Positions 16,483-25,956 are shown, counted from the first letter of the stretch. The stretch is DNA of 64,000 nucleotides from Martinezella tropici (GCA_000799755.1 JUHI01000014.1:62001-126000); one strand, 5' to 3'. Translations and numbers: made by a program. Notes: a model not told the origin generated them from the sequence alone.

Positions 16483-18342
16483 ATGTTTGCTCGACTGTTC
16501 CGCTTCCTGGAAAGCCGTATCGATATTTTTAGCGCCTTTGATGAGGATGAAACGCCGCCGACGGGCGTATGGCGTTTCATGTGGCATCATCTCAAGGGAA
16601 TCAAGGGATGGCTTGTCGCAATCATGCTGATCGAACTTGCCTTCAGCGGTGTCGAAGCGGCGATCTATCTGATGGTCGGCTGGTTTGTCGACCTGCTCAA
16701 CAAGCAGTCCCCGCAAACGATTTTTCAGGACTACGGCTGGCTCCTTGCCGGCGCTGCGCTCATCATTCTGGTGTTACGACCTATCCTGTTCTTCGTGACG
16801 CAGGTGGTCACCAACCAGATCGTGGTGCCACCCCTTACCAACCAAATCCGCTGGCGCAATCACATCTACACACTCGGCCACTCACTAACCTATTTTCAGA
16901 ACGATTTCGCCGGCAGACTATCGGCGCGTGTCATCCAGGCTGGACAATCCATACGCTCGGCCGTCATCGCCGTGATCGGCGATCTCTGGTACGCTCTGAT
17001 CTTCGCCTCGGTCACGATTGGTTTCTTCGGATCCGTCAACGTCTGGTTGATGCTGCCGGTCATCATCTGGCTGGTAGCCTATGCGGTGCTGCTCAGATAT
17101 TTCGTGCCGCGCGCCCTGGAACGCTCGGAGGCCAACTCCCTCGGCCGCTCCTCAACTACGGGCCGCATCGTCGATTCCTATACGAACATCCTGACGGTGA
17201 AACTCTTCGCACGCGGCGATCTCGAACGCGCGGCCGTACGAGATTCCCTCAAACATTGGAATGATACCTTCCTCGACCTGATGCGATTGATCCTTGGCGC
17301 GAGCCTCGTCCTGCAGATCCTGAATAGCATCCTGATCGTTGTTACCGCAGGCCTGACCCTCTATTTATGGAGCCGTGGTGCCATGACGGCCGGCGCAGGC
17401 GCTGCCGCGATCGCCCTTGTGCTGCGGCTCGTCCAGATGTCAGGCTGGCTGATCTACCTGATCCGCGACGTTTTCGACAATATCGGTACCGTGCAGGAGA
17501 GCATGCTCACCATCGCCAAACCGCATGATCTGATCGATGCGCCCGATGCCGGCACATTGGCAGTTCCAAGAGGTGAGATCGTTTTCGATCATGTCCATTT
17601 TCGCTACGGCGGTGCCAAGCCCGTCTTTCCGGAACTGTCGCTCGTCATCCGTCCGGGTGAAAAGATCGGCATCGTCGGCCCCTCGGGTGCGGGCAAATCG
17701 ACATTGGTCAATCTCCTGCTGCGCCTTTATCCGATCCAGTCCGGGCGCATCCTCATCGATGGGCAGGACATTGCAAACGTCACGCAGGATAGCCTGCGGC
17801 GGCATATCGGCGTCGTAACGCAGGACAATTCGCTTCTCCATCGTTCCATCCATGAGAACATAGCGTATGGCCGCACTGGAGTGGACCGGGAGGCAGTCGA
17901 GAACGCGGCCCAGCAGGCGGCGGCCCATGACTTTATTGTGGGACTTTCCGACCAGGAAGGTCGCGCTGGCTACGATTCCCGTGTGGGGGAGCGCGGGGTG
18001 AAGCTATCGGGCGGCCAACGCCAACGTATTACGATTGCTCGCGTCTTGCTCAAGGATGCTCCGATCCTCGTGCTCGATGAAGCGACCTCGGCGCTAGATT
18101 CAGAAGTCGAAGCCACGATCCAGGCTCAGCTTCAGCGGCTGATGCGCGGCAAAACGGTGCTTGCCATCGCGCATCGTCTTTCCACAATTGCGGAACTCGA
18201 CAGGCTGATCGTTCTCGATCAGGGCCGGATTGTAGAGGAGGGCAGGCATGAGGACCTGATCGCGAAAGGCGGCCTCTATGCAAGGCTTTGGCGGCGACAA
18301 TCGGGAGGTTTTCTGGCTCTGGAAGATAGCTCCGTGGCGTAG
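16483..18342 (+). CDS. ABC exporter, fused permease-ATPase (MsbA/multidrug type)
   Basis: 619 residues from the ATG at 16483. The N-terminal half has six membrane segments (from WLVAIMLIELAFSGVEAAIYLMVGW). The ATPase domain begins near 360, with Walker A GPSGAGKSTL, the signature LSGGQRQRITIARVLL, Walker B PILVLDEATSALD and the H-loop AIAHRLSTI. It is a homodimeric half-transporter, and the substrate cannot be read from sequence: lipid, drug and peptide exporters share this layout. It stands alone, with relic DNA upstream and a gene-poor gap downstream. AAGG lies about 12 bases before the start, a weak RBS. Confidence 0.87.
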   Translation: MFARLFRFLESRIDIFSAFDEDETPPTGVWRFMWHHLKGIKGWLVAIMLIELAFSGVEAAIYLMVGWFVDLLNKQSPQTIFQDYGWLLAGAALIILVLRPILFFVTQVVTNQIVVPPLTNQIRWRNHIYTLGHSLTYFQNDFAGRLSARVIQAGQSIRSAVIAVIGDLWYALIFASVTIGFFGSVNVWLMLPVIIWLVAYAVLLRYFVPRALERSEANSLGRSSTTGRIVDSYTNILTVKLFARGDLERAAVRDSLKHWNDTFLDLMRLILGASLVLQILNSILIVVTAGLTLYLWSRGAMTAGAGAAAIALVLRLVQMSGWLIYLIRDVFDNIGTVQESMLTIAKPHDLIDAPDAGTLAVPRGEIVFDHVHFRYGGAKPVFPELSLVIRPGEKIGIVGPSGAGKSTLVNLLLRLYPIQSGRILIDGQDIANVTQDSLRRHIGVVTQDNSLLHRSIHENIAYGRTGVDREAVENAAQQAAAHDFIVGLSDQEGRAGYDSRVGERGVKLSGGQRQRITIARVLLKDAPILVLDEATSALDSEVEATIQAQLQRLMRGKTVLAIAHRLSTIAELDRLIVLDQGRIVEEGRHEDLIAKGGLYARLWRRQSGGFLALEDSSVA

Positions 18343-18800
18343 GGCGCGGTGCTGGCGGCGTCGGCTGGTAATGCTGTGCCTTTTACACAGGGCGACGCCC
18401 GGCAGGCTTGACTTGCCGTCGACGCCCGGTGTTTCTACCGCCTTCATGGTGCGAGCGCGAATGCTCGTCCACCATCAAGTGGTTGCCTCGCCAAGTTCTA
18501 CCCGGAGATGTGGTCAGCAATCATAGCCAGTAGCGCGCCGGATTGCGGCCCGACATTTTGCCGATTGGCCAATGTTTGCAACCCCCTGCGCCTCGGCGAA
18601 CCCTCAACAGTCTTCGAGGCGCCGCCGTCCAGTTGAAGCCTTGTCTGCCGCGGCGGTAGTCTAACATGCTTTGCTTTCAGTAGCGCAGTCACGAGCAAGC
18701 ATTTTTCATCAGTGAAAAATACCCTGCGGATTTGGCTGTTTATCGTCCCGGCGTCTGCCCCTATTTTCCGCCTGTGATGCAGACAAACGTGGAGGACAAC
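18343..18800. other. 458-bp intergenic region with an operator-like palindrome
   Basis: No credible gene was seen. A minus-strand frame at 18698-18498 ends in a protein-like GLQTLANRQNVGPQSGALLAMIADHI, which could be a relic of a lost gene, but no family was recognised. The right part carries the palindrome annotated at 18701-18720 and should contain the promoter of the aldo/keto reductase gene. Confidence 0.4.
18701..18720. promoter_or_regulatory. Perfect palindrome upstream of aldo/keto reductase
   Basis: ATTTTTCA-TCAG-TGAAAAAT is a perfect 8-bp inverted repeat with a 4-bp centre, 80 bp before the start at 18801. It contains a LysR-type T-N11-A pattern. No LysR gene is adjacent, so the regulator is either elsewhere or lost. 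Confidence 0.5.
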
Positions 18801-19796
18801 ATGCTGAAAAAAGCTGACACAGCTACCACAATCATTCTATGGAACGGTCGCGAAATTCCGCGCCTGGGCATGGGGTGCTGGGCTATCGGCGGTCCGTTTT
18901 ATGCCGGCGACGTGCCACTTGGCTGGGGCGAAGTCGATGACGATGAATCAATCCGCGCCATTGAGCGGGCGCTTGATCTTGGTATTCGCTTCTTCGACAC
19001 CGCTTCGAATTATGGGGCTGGGCATTCCGAAGCGATTATTGGCAGGGCGATCGGCAATCGAGATGATGTCGTGATCGCCACGAAGTTCGGCTTTGCGACG
19101 GACGAGAAGACCAAGCAAGCGACGGGCGCCTTTGCTGATCCTGCGTTTATCCGGCAATCCACTGAGACGTCATTGCGCCGCCTGCGTCGCGATCGTCTGG
19201 ATCTGCTGCAATTCCATCTCAACGATTTTGCGCTCGAAGCGTCGGACGACGTATTCGGGACACTCGAGGCGCTTAAGGTCGAAGGCAAGATTGACGCTTT
19301 CGGCTGGAGCACTGACCATCCGGATCGTGCGGCACGTCATGCGCATCGCACAGGATTCGTCTCTATTCAGCATACGATGAATGTCTTCGAGCCGGTTCCG
19401 GCGATGGTCGATGTCATCGAGCGTGATGATCTCATTTCCATTAATCGCGGTCCGCTTGCAATGGGCCTGCTCAGCGGCAAGTTCACGCCAGACAAAGTTG
19501 TCGGCGAGAAGGATGTGCGCGGTGCAAGTCTCGATTGGATGGTCTATTTTAAGGACGGGAAGATCGCGCCTGAATTTGCCGCTCGCCTGGAGGCGGTCCG
19601 CAATCTGTTGACAGAGGATGGCCGCACGCTCACGCAGGGTGCGCTTGCTTGGCTGTGGGCGCGCTCGCGGCGCACGCTACCAATTCCTGGCTTCCGTACG
19701 GTTGCCCAGGTCGAGGAAAATGCTGGTGCTCTCGTGAAGGGGCCGCTGCAAGCCGATGTGATGGTGAAAATCGATCAAGCATTGGCGGGTCTTTAA
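18801..19796 (+). CDS. Aldo/keto reductase
   Basis: 331-residue NADPH-dependent oxidoreductase. The catalytic tetrad is visible: Asp and Tyr in FFDTASNYGAG, Lys in VIATKFGF, and His in LLQFHLND. The C-terminal cofactor loop reads IPGFRTVAQVEENAGAL. The start at 18801 (MLKKADT) has GGAGG 6-10 bases upstream and is preferred to the in-frame ATG at 18732. The gene is monocistronic with a palindromic operator candidate at 18701. The substrate is unknown. Confidence 0.85.
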   Translation: MLKKADTATTIILWNGREIPRLGMGCWAIGGPFYAGDVPLGWGEVDDDESIRAIERALDLGIRFFDTASNYGAGHSEAIIGRAIGNRDDVVIATKFGFATDEKTKQATGAFADPAFIRQSTETSLRRLRRDRLDLLQFHLNDFALEASDDVFGTLEALKVEGKIDAFGWSTDHPDRAARHAHRTGFVSIQHTMNVFEPVPAMVDVIERDDLISINRGPLAMGLLSGKFTPDKVVGEKDVRGASLDWMVYFKDGKIAPEFAARLEAVRNLLTEDGRTLTQGALAWLWARSRRTLPIPGFRTVAQVEENAGALVKGPLQADVMVKIDQALAGL

Positions 19797-20161
19797 CTAC
19801 CGCTTGGCAGATAGGGCGGCTGGAAGCGAAGGTCGGGGCTTTTCTTCCAGGGCATGGCGGGTATGATAGCTGAGGACGTTGTTTTATCTATCTTTAATCA
19901 GAATTTTGCATTTTGACCGCCCCAACGGAGCGAAAGCTCTAGGTCGCCGGTTCAATTCCCCTCAAGAGCTTCGAAAGCTACTCGGCGTTAGCCGCAGTTT
20001 GGTCGCAGCAAGGACGGCCAGACTTCGCCCATGGCCGCCGAGCGTCTTCGATCGGACGCAGCTATGCTCGTAACCAGAGGTTATATGCAGCGCGCAGCAG
20101 GGATGCGAAGTTTGCCTGCGCGCGCGTCGTGTTTTCTATTGCAATTGCGGCAGCGACGCCA
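19797..20161. other. 365-bp region with a tRNA-like T-arm fragment
   Basis: No gene was seen. At about 19939-19965 the sequence AGGTCGCCGGTTCAATTCCC resembles the variable loop and T-arm of a tRNA. No acceptor or D-arm pairs with it, so it is at best a tRNA relic such as those left by integration events. Confidence 0.3.
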
Positions 20162-20815
20162 TTAGCGCCTGCCGAAAGCGCGCAGAAAGGTCTTCGTAGC
20201 CTCTCCTGCCATTCGGTGAACCTCTTCCTCCTGAGTTGGGCGGCCGATCTGTTGATTGATCCGCAGATCTGTTGCGAGCAGCGCCATGTATTGGCGTGCG
20301 GCAAGTGCCGGATCCTCTATGTCTAGATGGCCAGCCAGCGCGAGCTGCGCCAGGCGCGCCGCGATGGCAGGGTATTTCTTGCCCGGTCCGTATTCCTTCC
20401 AGGTCTCAAACAGTTCGGGAAATCTGCCGCCTTCGGTCTCGAGGAGCTTGCGTAGCCAGCGACCATTTGGATCGCAGACCGCCTTGCGCAGGAGAAGCGC
20501 TGAAAATTCGGTCAGTTCCCTTTCGAGATCGATAGGCGCCACGGGAAATGTGTCCAACACCCGAAAGAAGTCGGCGCTCGACTTCTCGGTGATCTCCGCA
20601 ACCACAACTTTGAACAGATTATCCTTGTCGCCGAGTTGATTGTACACCGTTTGACGAGACACGCCGGCTCTTGCCGCGATGGCATCGATGCTCGCCGCCG
20701 CAAACCCGTCCTCGGCAAAAACATCCGCGGCCGCGTTCAGGATTGCCTGACGTTTGCTGGTGATGGGCGGGCAACTCTCTGTCTCGGAAGAAGCCGCTGT
20801 GGGCGAAGTTTTCAT
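20162..20815 (-). CDS. TetR-family repressor of the adjacent MFS pump
   Basis: 217 residues. The N-terminal HTH is at about 22-68 (RQAILNAAADVFAEDGFAAASIDAIAARAGVSRQTVYNQLGDKDNLF), and the C-terminal all-helical ligand domain is of the AefR/TetR_C type (DLRINQQIGRPTQEEEVHRM at the end). It is divergent from an MFS drug-efflux gene across a gap that contains a perfect palindrome. That is the standard TetR-pump arrangement: ligand binding would release the operator and induce both genes. Confidence 0.85.
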   Translation of the reverse strand: MKTSPTAASSETESCPPITSKRQAILNAAADVFAEDGFAAASIDAIAARAGVSRQTVYNQLGDKDNLFKVVVAEITEKSSADFFRVLDTFPVAPIDLERELTEFSALLLRKAVCDPNGRWLRKLLETEGGRFPELFETWKEYGPGKKYPAIAARLAQLALAGHLDIEDPALAARQYMALLATDLRINQQIGRPTQEEEVHRMAGEATKTFLRAFGRR

Positions 20816-20841
20816 GACACCACCATATAGGACTTGACCAA

Positions 20842-20859
20842 TTGGACAATACTGTCCAA
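20842..20859. promoter_or_regulatory. TetR operator candidate
   Basis: TTGGACA-ATAC-TGTCCAA is a perfect 7-bp inverted repeat, placed 27 bp before the TetR start on the pump-gene side. It overlaps a possible rightward -35/-10 pair (TTGACC at 20834-20839, CAAAAT at 20857-20862, 17-bp spacing), so binding would block the pump promoter. Confidence 0.65.
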
Positions 20860-21008
20860 AATATTTTACAGGAATGACGGACTGTGCGTTGGAACCATCT
20901 TCGTCTTTCCACTGTCACATCTATAATCGCCCACTCAATCCCCGTCACATGCTTTTTACACGAGGCTTTGCTTTGTCCGGGGAATGGTGTGCGGGAAAGG
21001 CTTTTTCC

Positions 21009-22232
21009 GTGCAAAGCAAGAATTCCGTTTCAGCCACAGGGGCCAGCGGCTCCCACCATGCCATCGTCCTTGGCCTTCTTTCAGCCGTCGGTCTCTTCGC
21101 CCTCGACATGTATCTACCCGCGTTACCGACGATCAGTCTGGATCTTCACGCTGACAGCCATGCAGTTCAGGCAAGCCTGATTTCCTTCTTCGCCGCCATG
21201 GCTGTGTCGCAGATTATCTATGGTCCACTGTCGGACATGTTTGGCCGCAAGCAGCCCCTATATGTCGGTTTGGGGCTCTACATCCTCGGCGCGATCGGCT
21301 GCGCGCTCTCCACCGATATTGGCTGGCTGATCGCCTTCCGTTTCATTCAGGGCACCGGTGCCTGTGCCGGCGTCGTGATTGCCCGCGCCATCGTGCGCGA
21401 CCTGCACACGGGGGCCGCTGCTGCACAGCTGATGTCGCGGCTTATGTTGGTCTTCAGTATCTCACCCATCCTGGCGCCGCTCGCGGGCAGCATCGTGACA
21501 GTGTTCGGGAACTGGCGGCTGATCTTTTGGGTTATGGTCTTCGCCGGTGTTGTCGGCTTCGTTGCAGGTCGCTTCTTCCTTGAAGAAACTCGTCCGATGA
21601 CGGCCCGTAGCGAAAGCAGTCTCGCTGGGGCACTGAAAAGCTATGGAACGATTCTCAAGGACCCGTACTATCTCGGACTGGTGCTGATGGCCTCTTTCGG
21701 GATGTCCAGCTACATGATCTATGTCGCCAACTCTTCCTTCATCCTGATTGACCATTACAGGCTCTCGCCGACCTTCTACAGCGTGGTCTTTTCCATGAAT
21801 GCCGTCGGCTTCATCGGCATGTCGCAGTTGAACGGCTGGCTTGCTCGCCGTATCGGCTTGCGCAAGGTCATTCGCGGTGCAGTTGCCGGTTACGCGCTGA
21901 CGATGGTGACGCTGGCCGTTGTCATGGCTGTTGGCGTCGACCGCCTTGACATCATGGCGGCGTTCCTGTTTGCGGGCTACGCTTTCCTTGGCATGATCGT
22001 TCCGAATGCGGCTGTCCTGGCGCTGGAGCACCATGGGCGCATCGCTGGCACGGCCTCGGCTATGATGGGGACGCTCCAGTTCATGACGTCCGCGCTGGTG
22101 GTGGGCATCGGAGGTATGTTTATGGACGGTACGGCGCGACCGATGGTGATCATCATTGCTATCTGTTCGGGTATCGTCCTCTTGCTCTCACTTGCAGTGC
22201 TGAGGAGCAGGCATGTAGTGGCGGCTGAATAG
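21009..22232 (+). CDS. MFS drug-efflux transporter, Bcr/CflA family
   Basis: About 407 residues from the GTG at 21009 (GGGAAAGG upstream). In-frame ATGs at 20874 and 20949 would add an unlikely non-membrane tail of up to 45 residues. Twelve membrane segments are predicted. The motif-A loop between TM2 and TM3 reads GPLSDMFGRKQPL, and TM1 has the family's LDMYLPALPTI. Members export bicyclomycin, chloramphenicol or sulfonamides by proton antiport. Regulated by the divergent TetR. The gene is followed by a strong hairpin. Confidence 0.85.
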   Translation: MQSKNSVSATGASGSHHAIVLGLLSAVGLFALDMYLPALPTISLDLHADSHAVQASLISFFAAMAVSQIIYGPLSDMFGRKQPLYVGLGLYILGAIGCALSTDIGWLIAFRFIQGTGACAGVVIARAIVRDLHTGAAAAQLMSRLMLVFSISPILAPLAGSIVTVFGNWRLIFWVMVFAGVVGFVAGRFFLEETRPMTARSESSLAGALKSYGTILKDPYYLGLVLMASFGMSSYMIYVANSSFILIDHYRLSPTFYSVVFSMNAVGFIGMSQLNGWLARRIGLRKVIRGAVAGYALTMVTLAVVMAVGVDRLDIMAAFLFAGYAFLGMIVPNAAVLALEHHGRIAGTASAMMGTLQFMTSALVVGIGGMFMDGTARPMVIIIAICSGIVLLLSLAVLRSRHVVAAE

Positions 22233-22267
22233 CTCTTGCTGTCACCGATTGCAGCGGCTTGTGCGGA

Positions 22268-22300
22268 TCGCTCGCACTGAGGCTTCGTCAGTGCGAGCGA
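22268..22300. terminator. Bidirectional hairpin terminator candidate
   Basis: A perfect 13-bp stem (TCGCTCGCACTGA / TCAGTGCGAGCGA) with a 7-base loop lies between the convergent MFS and aldo/keto reductase genes. No T-run follows on either strand, so the call rests on stem strength and location. Confidence 0.5.
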
Positions 22301-22344
22301 ACTGCGCCTGAGCTTCAAAATCTTCGGACAGCGGTGCTGCGGGC

Positions 22345-23298
22345 TTACATCTCTTCTTCCCACCAACCGCGGGTGTTCACGTCAGCGGCGTCAGCGAGGG
22401 CTTCCAGTTCTGCAATGTCATCGCCGGTGAGGGTGAGGCTGCTGGCTCTGATCAGGCCTTCGACATGATGGGGTTTGGTGACACCGATGATCGGCGTTGT
22501 CCCTTTGGCGATGGCCCATGCCGTCGCGACATCGGGTGCTGCCGCACCCTGCTTCCGGCCGATCGAGGCGAGCTTGTCCGCCAGCGCCTTTAGCCGAGGT
22601 AGCATGCCATTGTAAGCCTCTGCGCGGCTGCTTCCCTTAGGCAGCGGGTTCTCCGGACTGTACCTTCCGGTCAGGGCGCCCTGTTCAAGCACCATGTAGG
22701 CGAAGAATGGGATACCCTGGTTGCGGCAATAGTCCAGAATGCCAGCTTGCTCGGACCTGCGGTAGAGAAGACTGTAGTGGTTCTGGATGGCCTCGACCCG
22801 GAACCCTGCTTCCCCGAGGACCTGATTGGCGAGCTTGATTTCGTTCAGATTGTGATTCGAGACGCCGACATGTTTGACCTTTCCACTTTTCAGCAACGCA
22901 ATCAGGTGCGGAGTCCAGCGCGCTACGTCGGCTGGATTGTGAATCCAGTAGAAATCGACATAGTCGGTGCCGAGGCGTGCCAAGCTCTGCTCCAGCATGT
23001 CCGCCACAGGATCATCGCTGGTCCCCGCTGCCTGCGGGGTGAACTTCGTGGAAAGCTGGTAGTCGCCGCGAGCGTAGCGCTCTAGTACCTTCCCGAGTAC
23101 GGTCTCTGAACGACCCATTCCGTATACCGCGGCGGTGTCCCACAGTGTGAATCCGGCCGTAAATGCCTTTTCCACGAGCTCTTCCAGACCGGCTTGAGTG
23201 AGGCTGCTGCCAAAGTAGCCATCGCCAGTCTCTCCGCTGTCGCCCCAGGCCCAAGTCCCCAATGCGACCGTGGGGACCTTCAGATAATCGATTGTCAT
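22345..23298 (-). CDS. Aldo/keto reductase
   Basis: 317 residues from the ATG at 23298, with GGAG 8 bases upstream (TTTGGAGCGAAC). The frame is open to 23808, but the upstream part overlaps the divergent AraC gene and is not protein-like. The tetrad is Asp/Tyr in LWDTAAVYGMGRSE, Lys in LSTKFTP, and His in FYWIHNP. The cofactor loop is IIGVTKPHHVEGL. It is divergent from the AraC gene at 23461, which likely controls it, matching the many AraC-plus-reductase pairs in proteobacteria. It is only distantly related to the reductase at 18801. Confidence 0.85.
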   Translation of the reverse strand: MTIDYLKVPTVALGTWAWGDSGETGDGYFGSSLTQAGLEELVEKAFTAGFTLWDTAAVYGMGRSETVLGKVLERYARGDYQLSTKFTPQAAGTSDDPVADMLEQSLARLGTDYVDFYWIHNPADVARWTPHLIALLKSGKVKHVGVSNHNLNEIKLANQVLGEAGFRVEAIQNHYSLLYRRSEQAGILDYCRNQGIPFFAYMVLEQGALTGRYSPENPLPKGSSRAEAYNGMLPRLKALADKLASIGRKQGAAAPDVATAWAIAKGTTPIIGVTKPHHVEGLIRASSLTLTGDDIAELEALADAADVNTRGWWEEEM

Positions 23299-23460
23299 GT
23301 TCGCTCCAAACTTGTTCTGCAGCCGGGCTTGCTTTGACCCAGGCGCTGCAGACACTATGATGCGCGCCGACGCCGAACCGTTAGCCTGATGCACCGCGTT
23401 TATTGCCCAATCCTCCAGAAGCCGCGCCGATCCGCCTTGCTGCCCTCCCGCACGCGTGCG

Positions 23461-24369
23461 ATGGTTCGAGTCATGGAAACATTGACCGAAATCTCTGCGG
23501 CAATTGCCCGGCACATCTCGAAGGATGGCTTCCAGGCCACCTCCATCGATCGTGTGACGCTTGCTCGATCCTCCACCGTCACGATGCCGATGCCGAACGT
23601 ATACCGACCGCAACTGTGCCTGGTCGCGCAGGGGCAAAAGGAGGTCACGCTGGGCGACCGCGTGTTCAGATATGCGCCTGGCCGTTACGGGGTCGTGACT
23701 TACGACCTGCCGGTTACCGGCCAGGTGGTCGAGGCGACGCCTGACAAGCCCTATCTGTGCGTGTTCCTCGATTTCGATCCGGTCATGCTGGGACAGTTGG
23801 CGTTGCACGTGCCGTCGCCGGGAGTGCCTTCGCGGCCCATAGGCAAGACGGTGTCCGACGCCGGTGCGAGCCTGCTCGATGCGGTGCTGCGCCTGCTGCT
23901 TCTACTGGATGATCCTGCAGCGCTGCCCGTACTCGGGCCACTTGTCGAGCAGGAAATTCTCTATCGCTTGCTCGCCGGCCCGGATGGCGCGAGGATGCGT
24001 CAGATCACCTCCAGCCAGGGACGGGTGGCCCAGGTCGGCCGCGCCATCGCGTGGATCGGGCAGAACTTCCGGGAACGGTTCAGCATCGAGCGGCTTGCCT
24101 CCGAAGTTGGCATGAGTCCGTCGAGCCTGCATGAGCATTTTCGCGCTGTGACGGCGATGACACCGTTGCAATTCCAGAAGCAGCTAAGGTTGCAGGACGC
24201 GCGCAGCCTGATGCTGGTCCAGGACATCGATGCCACGACAGCCGCCTTCCGCGTGGGTTACGAAAGCCCGTCGCAGTTCACTCGCGAATATCGCCGCCAC
24301 TTTGGAGAACCGCCGGCACGCGACATAGCCCGCTTGCGGGCTTTGCCAAGCTTGGCGGTGATAGTTTGA
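23461..24369 (+). CDS. AraC-family regulator with AraC_N (type I) domain
   Basis: About 302 residues from the ATG at 23461; 23473 is also possible. The N-terminal domain of about 20-160 matches the AraC_N family (TMPMPNVYRPQLCLVAQGQKEVTLGDRVFRYAPGRYGVVTYDLPVTG), a cupin found in regulators of reductase genes. The C-terminal double HTH lies at about 195-295 (FSIERLASEVGMSPSSLHEHFRAVTAMTPLQFQKQLRL). It is divergent from the aldo/keto reductase, its probable target. Confidence 0.85.
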   Translation: MVRVMETLTEISAAIARHISKDGFQATSIDRVTLARSSTVTMPMPNVYRPQLCLVAQGQKEVTLGDRVFRYAPGRYGVVTYDLPVTGQVVEATPDKPYLCVFLDFDPVMLGQLALHVPSPGVPSRPIGKTVSDAGASLLDAVLRLLLLLDDPAALPVLGPLVEQEILYRLLAGPDGARMRQITSSQGRVAQVGRAIAWIGQNFRERFSIERLASEVGMSPSSLHEHFRAVTAMTPLQFQKQLRLQDARSLMLVQDIDATTAAFRVGYESPSQFTREYRRHFGEPPARDIARLRALPSLAVIV

Positions 24370-24585
24370 CTTTGTGCATGCAGCATCAAACAAGGTCATC
24401 TGCACCAAAGGCACACACAATTCCCGCAGGCAGCGCTGTCAGCACCGTCTTGCTGTCCACGTGTCCGTTGGTGTCGAGATTTCACCGAGCGTTGTGAAAT
24501 TCGACAGGGGAGCCCTGTTAGCCGTGGCTAGATCAAGCGATATTGCGATTATCGGTGACGCCACATCCAAGATGTGGGCAATAGT

Positions 24586-25953
24586 TCACGCGCCCTCATG
24601 CGGTTGAGCTCTGACCGTCAGCAACGCGATCACCAGGCCGCCGCAAATGATGACCAGCGACCAGCCGAAGGCATCACCGTTGCGTGCGTAAAACGTATCT
24701 CCTGAGCCTATCGGCACGTCACCGACAAGATTGCCTTGCCCCTTGGCCGAAGAGGCTTCCGCCAAGACTCTGCCATTGGCATCGCTTAGCGTCAGCATGC
24801 CCTGGCTTGCAGCGCGCGCGACCGTGAAGCCGTTTTCCACGCCGCGCACGATCGCCATTCTGCTGTGCAATCGTCCGTCGGCAAAGAAATCCCATGCCGG
24901 TACGAGCAACAGGCCGATGTGCCGGCGGGCATAGGTCCGAAGGAAGCGAGGAAAATCCATGTCCTTGCAGATTGCGATCCCGACCCGATCGAGGCTCGCA
25001 AGATCCCTGCCGGGAATATATTCGGCTTCGAGACCCGGAATGAGGTAGTGCTTGTCATATCGCAGCGGCGACAGACCTGGCCCGGTCAGCTCCGCGGTGT
25101 TTGAGCGGCGGCCATCACCAAGCGGCTGGTCGTAGCCGGCAACGATCCTCGTGCGCAAATTCTCGGAGAGTTTGGCGAATTCGACCGTCGGCAGAAACAT
25201 CTTTTCCGGCGTGACAATATAGGCGGTTTTCGTGCCTGAGAGCTCCCCGATCCTCTGACGAAAGTCGGCAATGATCGCGTCGTTGCGATCCGGCTCATCG
25301 GTTGCGACACCCGCAAACGCATCGTTGCTGACCAGTCCGACGCGAATGGTCTCGCCTTCTGGCTGCGCCAATCGCCAGAAACCGAAAACGAGAGCAGCAA
25401 GAACCGGTAAAATGCAAAGGGAAGCAGCAAAATAGTCGGTTGGTCTCCGGATCTGCATTGCAATACCGGCAGGGACGATCGCTGCAAGGAAGCTGAGACC
25501 CGGGACGCCCGCAAGCGACGCAACCTGCAACAGAGGAAGGACATCCGTCAGCGCATAGCCCAGCGCGCCAAAGCTGCCATTCGGCGAAACATAAGAGTAG
25601 AGAAGTTCAATTGCCCCTGTCATCGCCCCATAGCCGAAGGCTGCAAGGGTCGGGCTGCGCGGATACAAAGCCCACATGAACAGAACCGCGAGGGCAAAAA
25701 ACAGCGCCTGCAAGGCCACGATCCCGTAAACCATGGGGATGATGCCGCCATAGAAATAGAGCGGGCCAGCCTCGCCGGCCAGGCCAACCAGACAGGCGAG
25801 CACAAATATGTAAAGTGCCCGCTTCTCACCCAAAGCCCAAACAAAAAACGGTATCGGGCCGAGCAAAACCAGAAACCCCAAATGACCCGTGTCGCGACTG
25901 ACCGCAAGAACAGCGCCGGAAACCAGCGCTGCCACTACCCCCCTCATTCTCAT
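24586..25953 (-). CDS. Apolipoprotein N-acyltransferase-like membrane protein (second-copy type)
   Basis: 455 residues: an N-terminal half of about six membrane segments, then a carbon-nitrogen hydrolase (nitrilase) domain at about 200-430. The Lnt catalytic triad positions are present: Glu250 (VTPEKMF), Lys301 (RYDKHYLIPG) and Cys329 (GIAICKDMDFPRF). It is shorter than housekeeping Lnt, which is usually over 500 residues. It follows a TetR gene by 3 bp, so it is probably an inducible paralogue. It could acylate a subset of lipoproteins or another amine; the true lnt would be elsewhere. Confidence 0.7.
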   Translation of the reverse strand: MRMRGVVAALVSGAVLAVSRDTGHLGFLVLLGPIPFFVWALGEKRALYIFVLACLVGLAGEAGPLYFYGGIIPMVYGIVALQALFFALAVLFMWALYPRSPTLAAFGYGAMTGAIELLYSYVSPNGSFGALGYALTDVLPLLQVASLAGVPGLSFLAAIVPAGIAMQIRRPTDYFAASLCILPVLAALVFGFWRLAQPEGETIRVGLVSNDAFAGVATDEPDRNDAIIADFRQRIGELSGTKTAYIVTPEKMFLPTVEFAKLSENLRTRIVAGYDQPLGDGRRSNTAELTGPGLSPLRYDKHYLIPGLEAEYIPGRDLASLDRVGIAICKDMDFPRFLRTYARRHIGLLLVPAWDFFADGRLHSRMAIVRGVENGFTVARAASQGMLTLSDANGRVLAEASSAKGQGNLVGDVPIGSGDTFYARNGDAFGWSLVIICGGLVIALLTVRAQPHEGA

Positions 25954-25956
25954 CGG

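Noticed and set aside
19930..19965. tRNA gene
   Set aside because: Only a T-arm-like stretch is present; no acceptor stem, D-arm or anticodon arm can be paired.
22345..23808. 487-residue form of the aldo/keto reductase
   Set aside because: The first 170 residues overlap the divergent AraC gene and lack family similarity; ATG at 23298 has a good RBS and the proper N-terminus.
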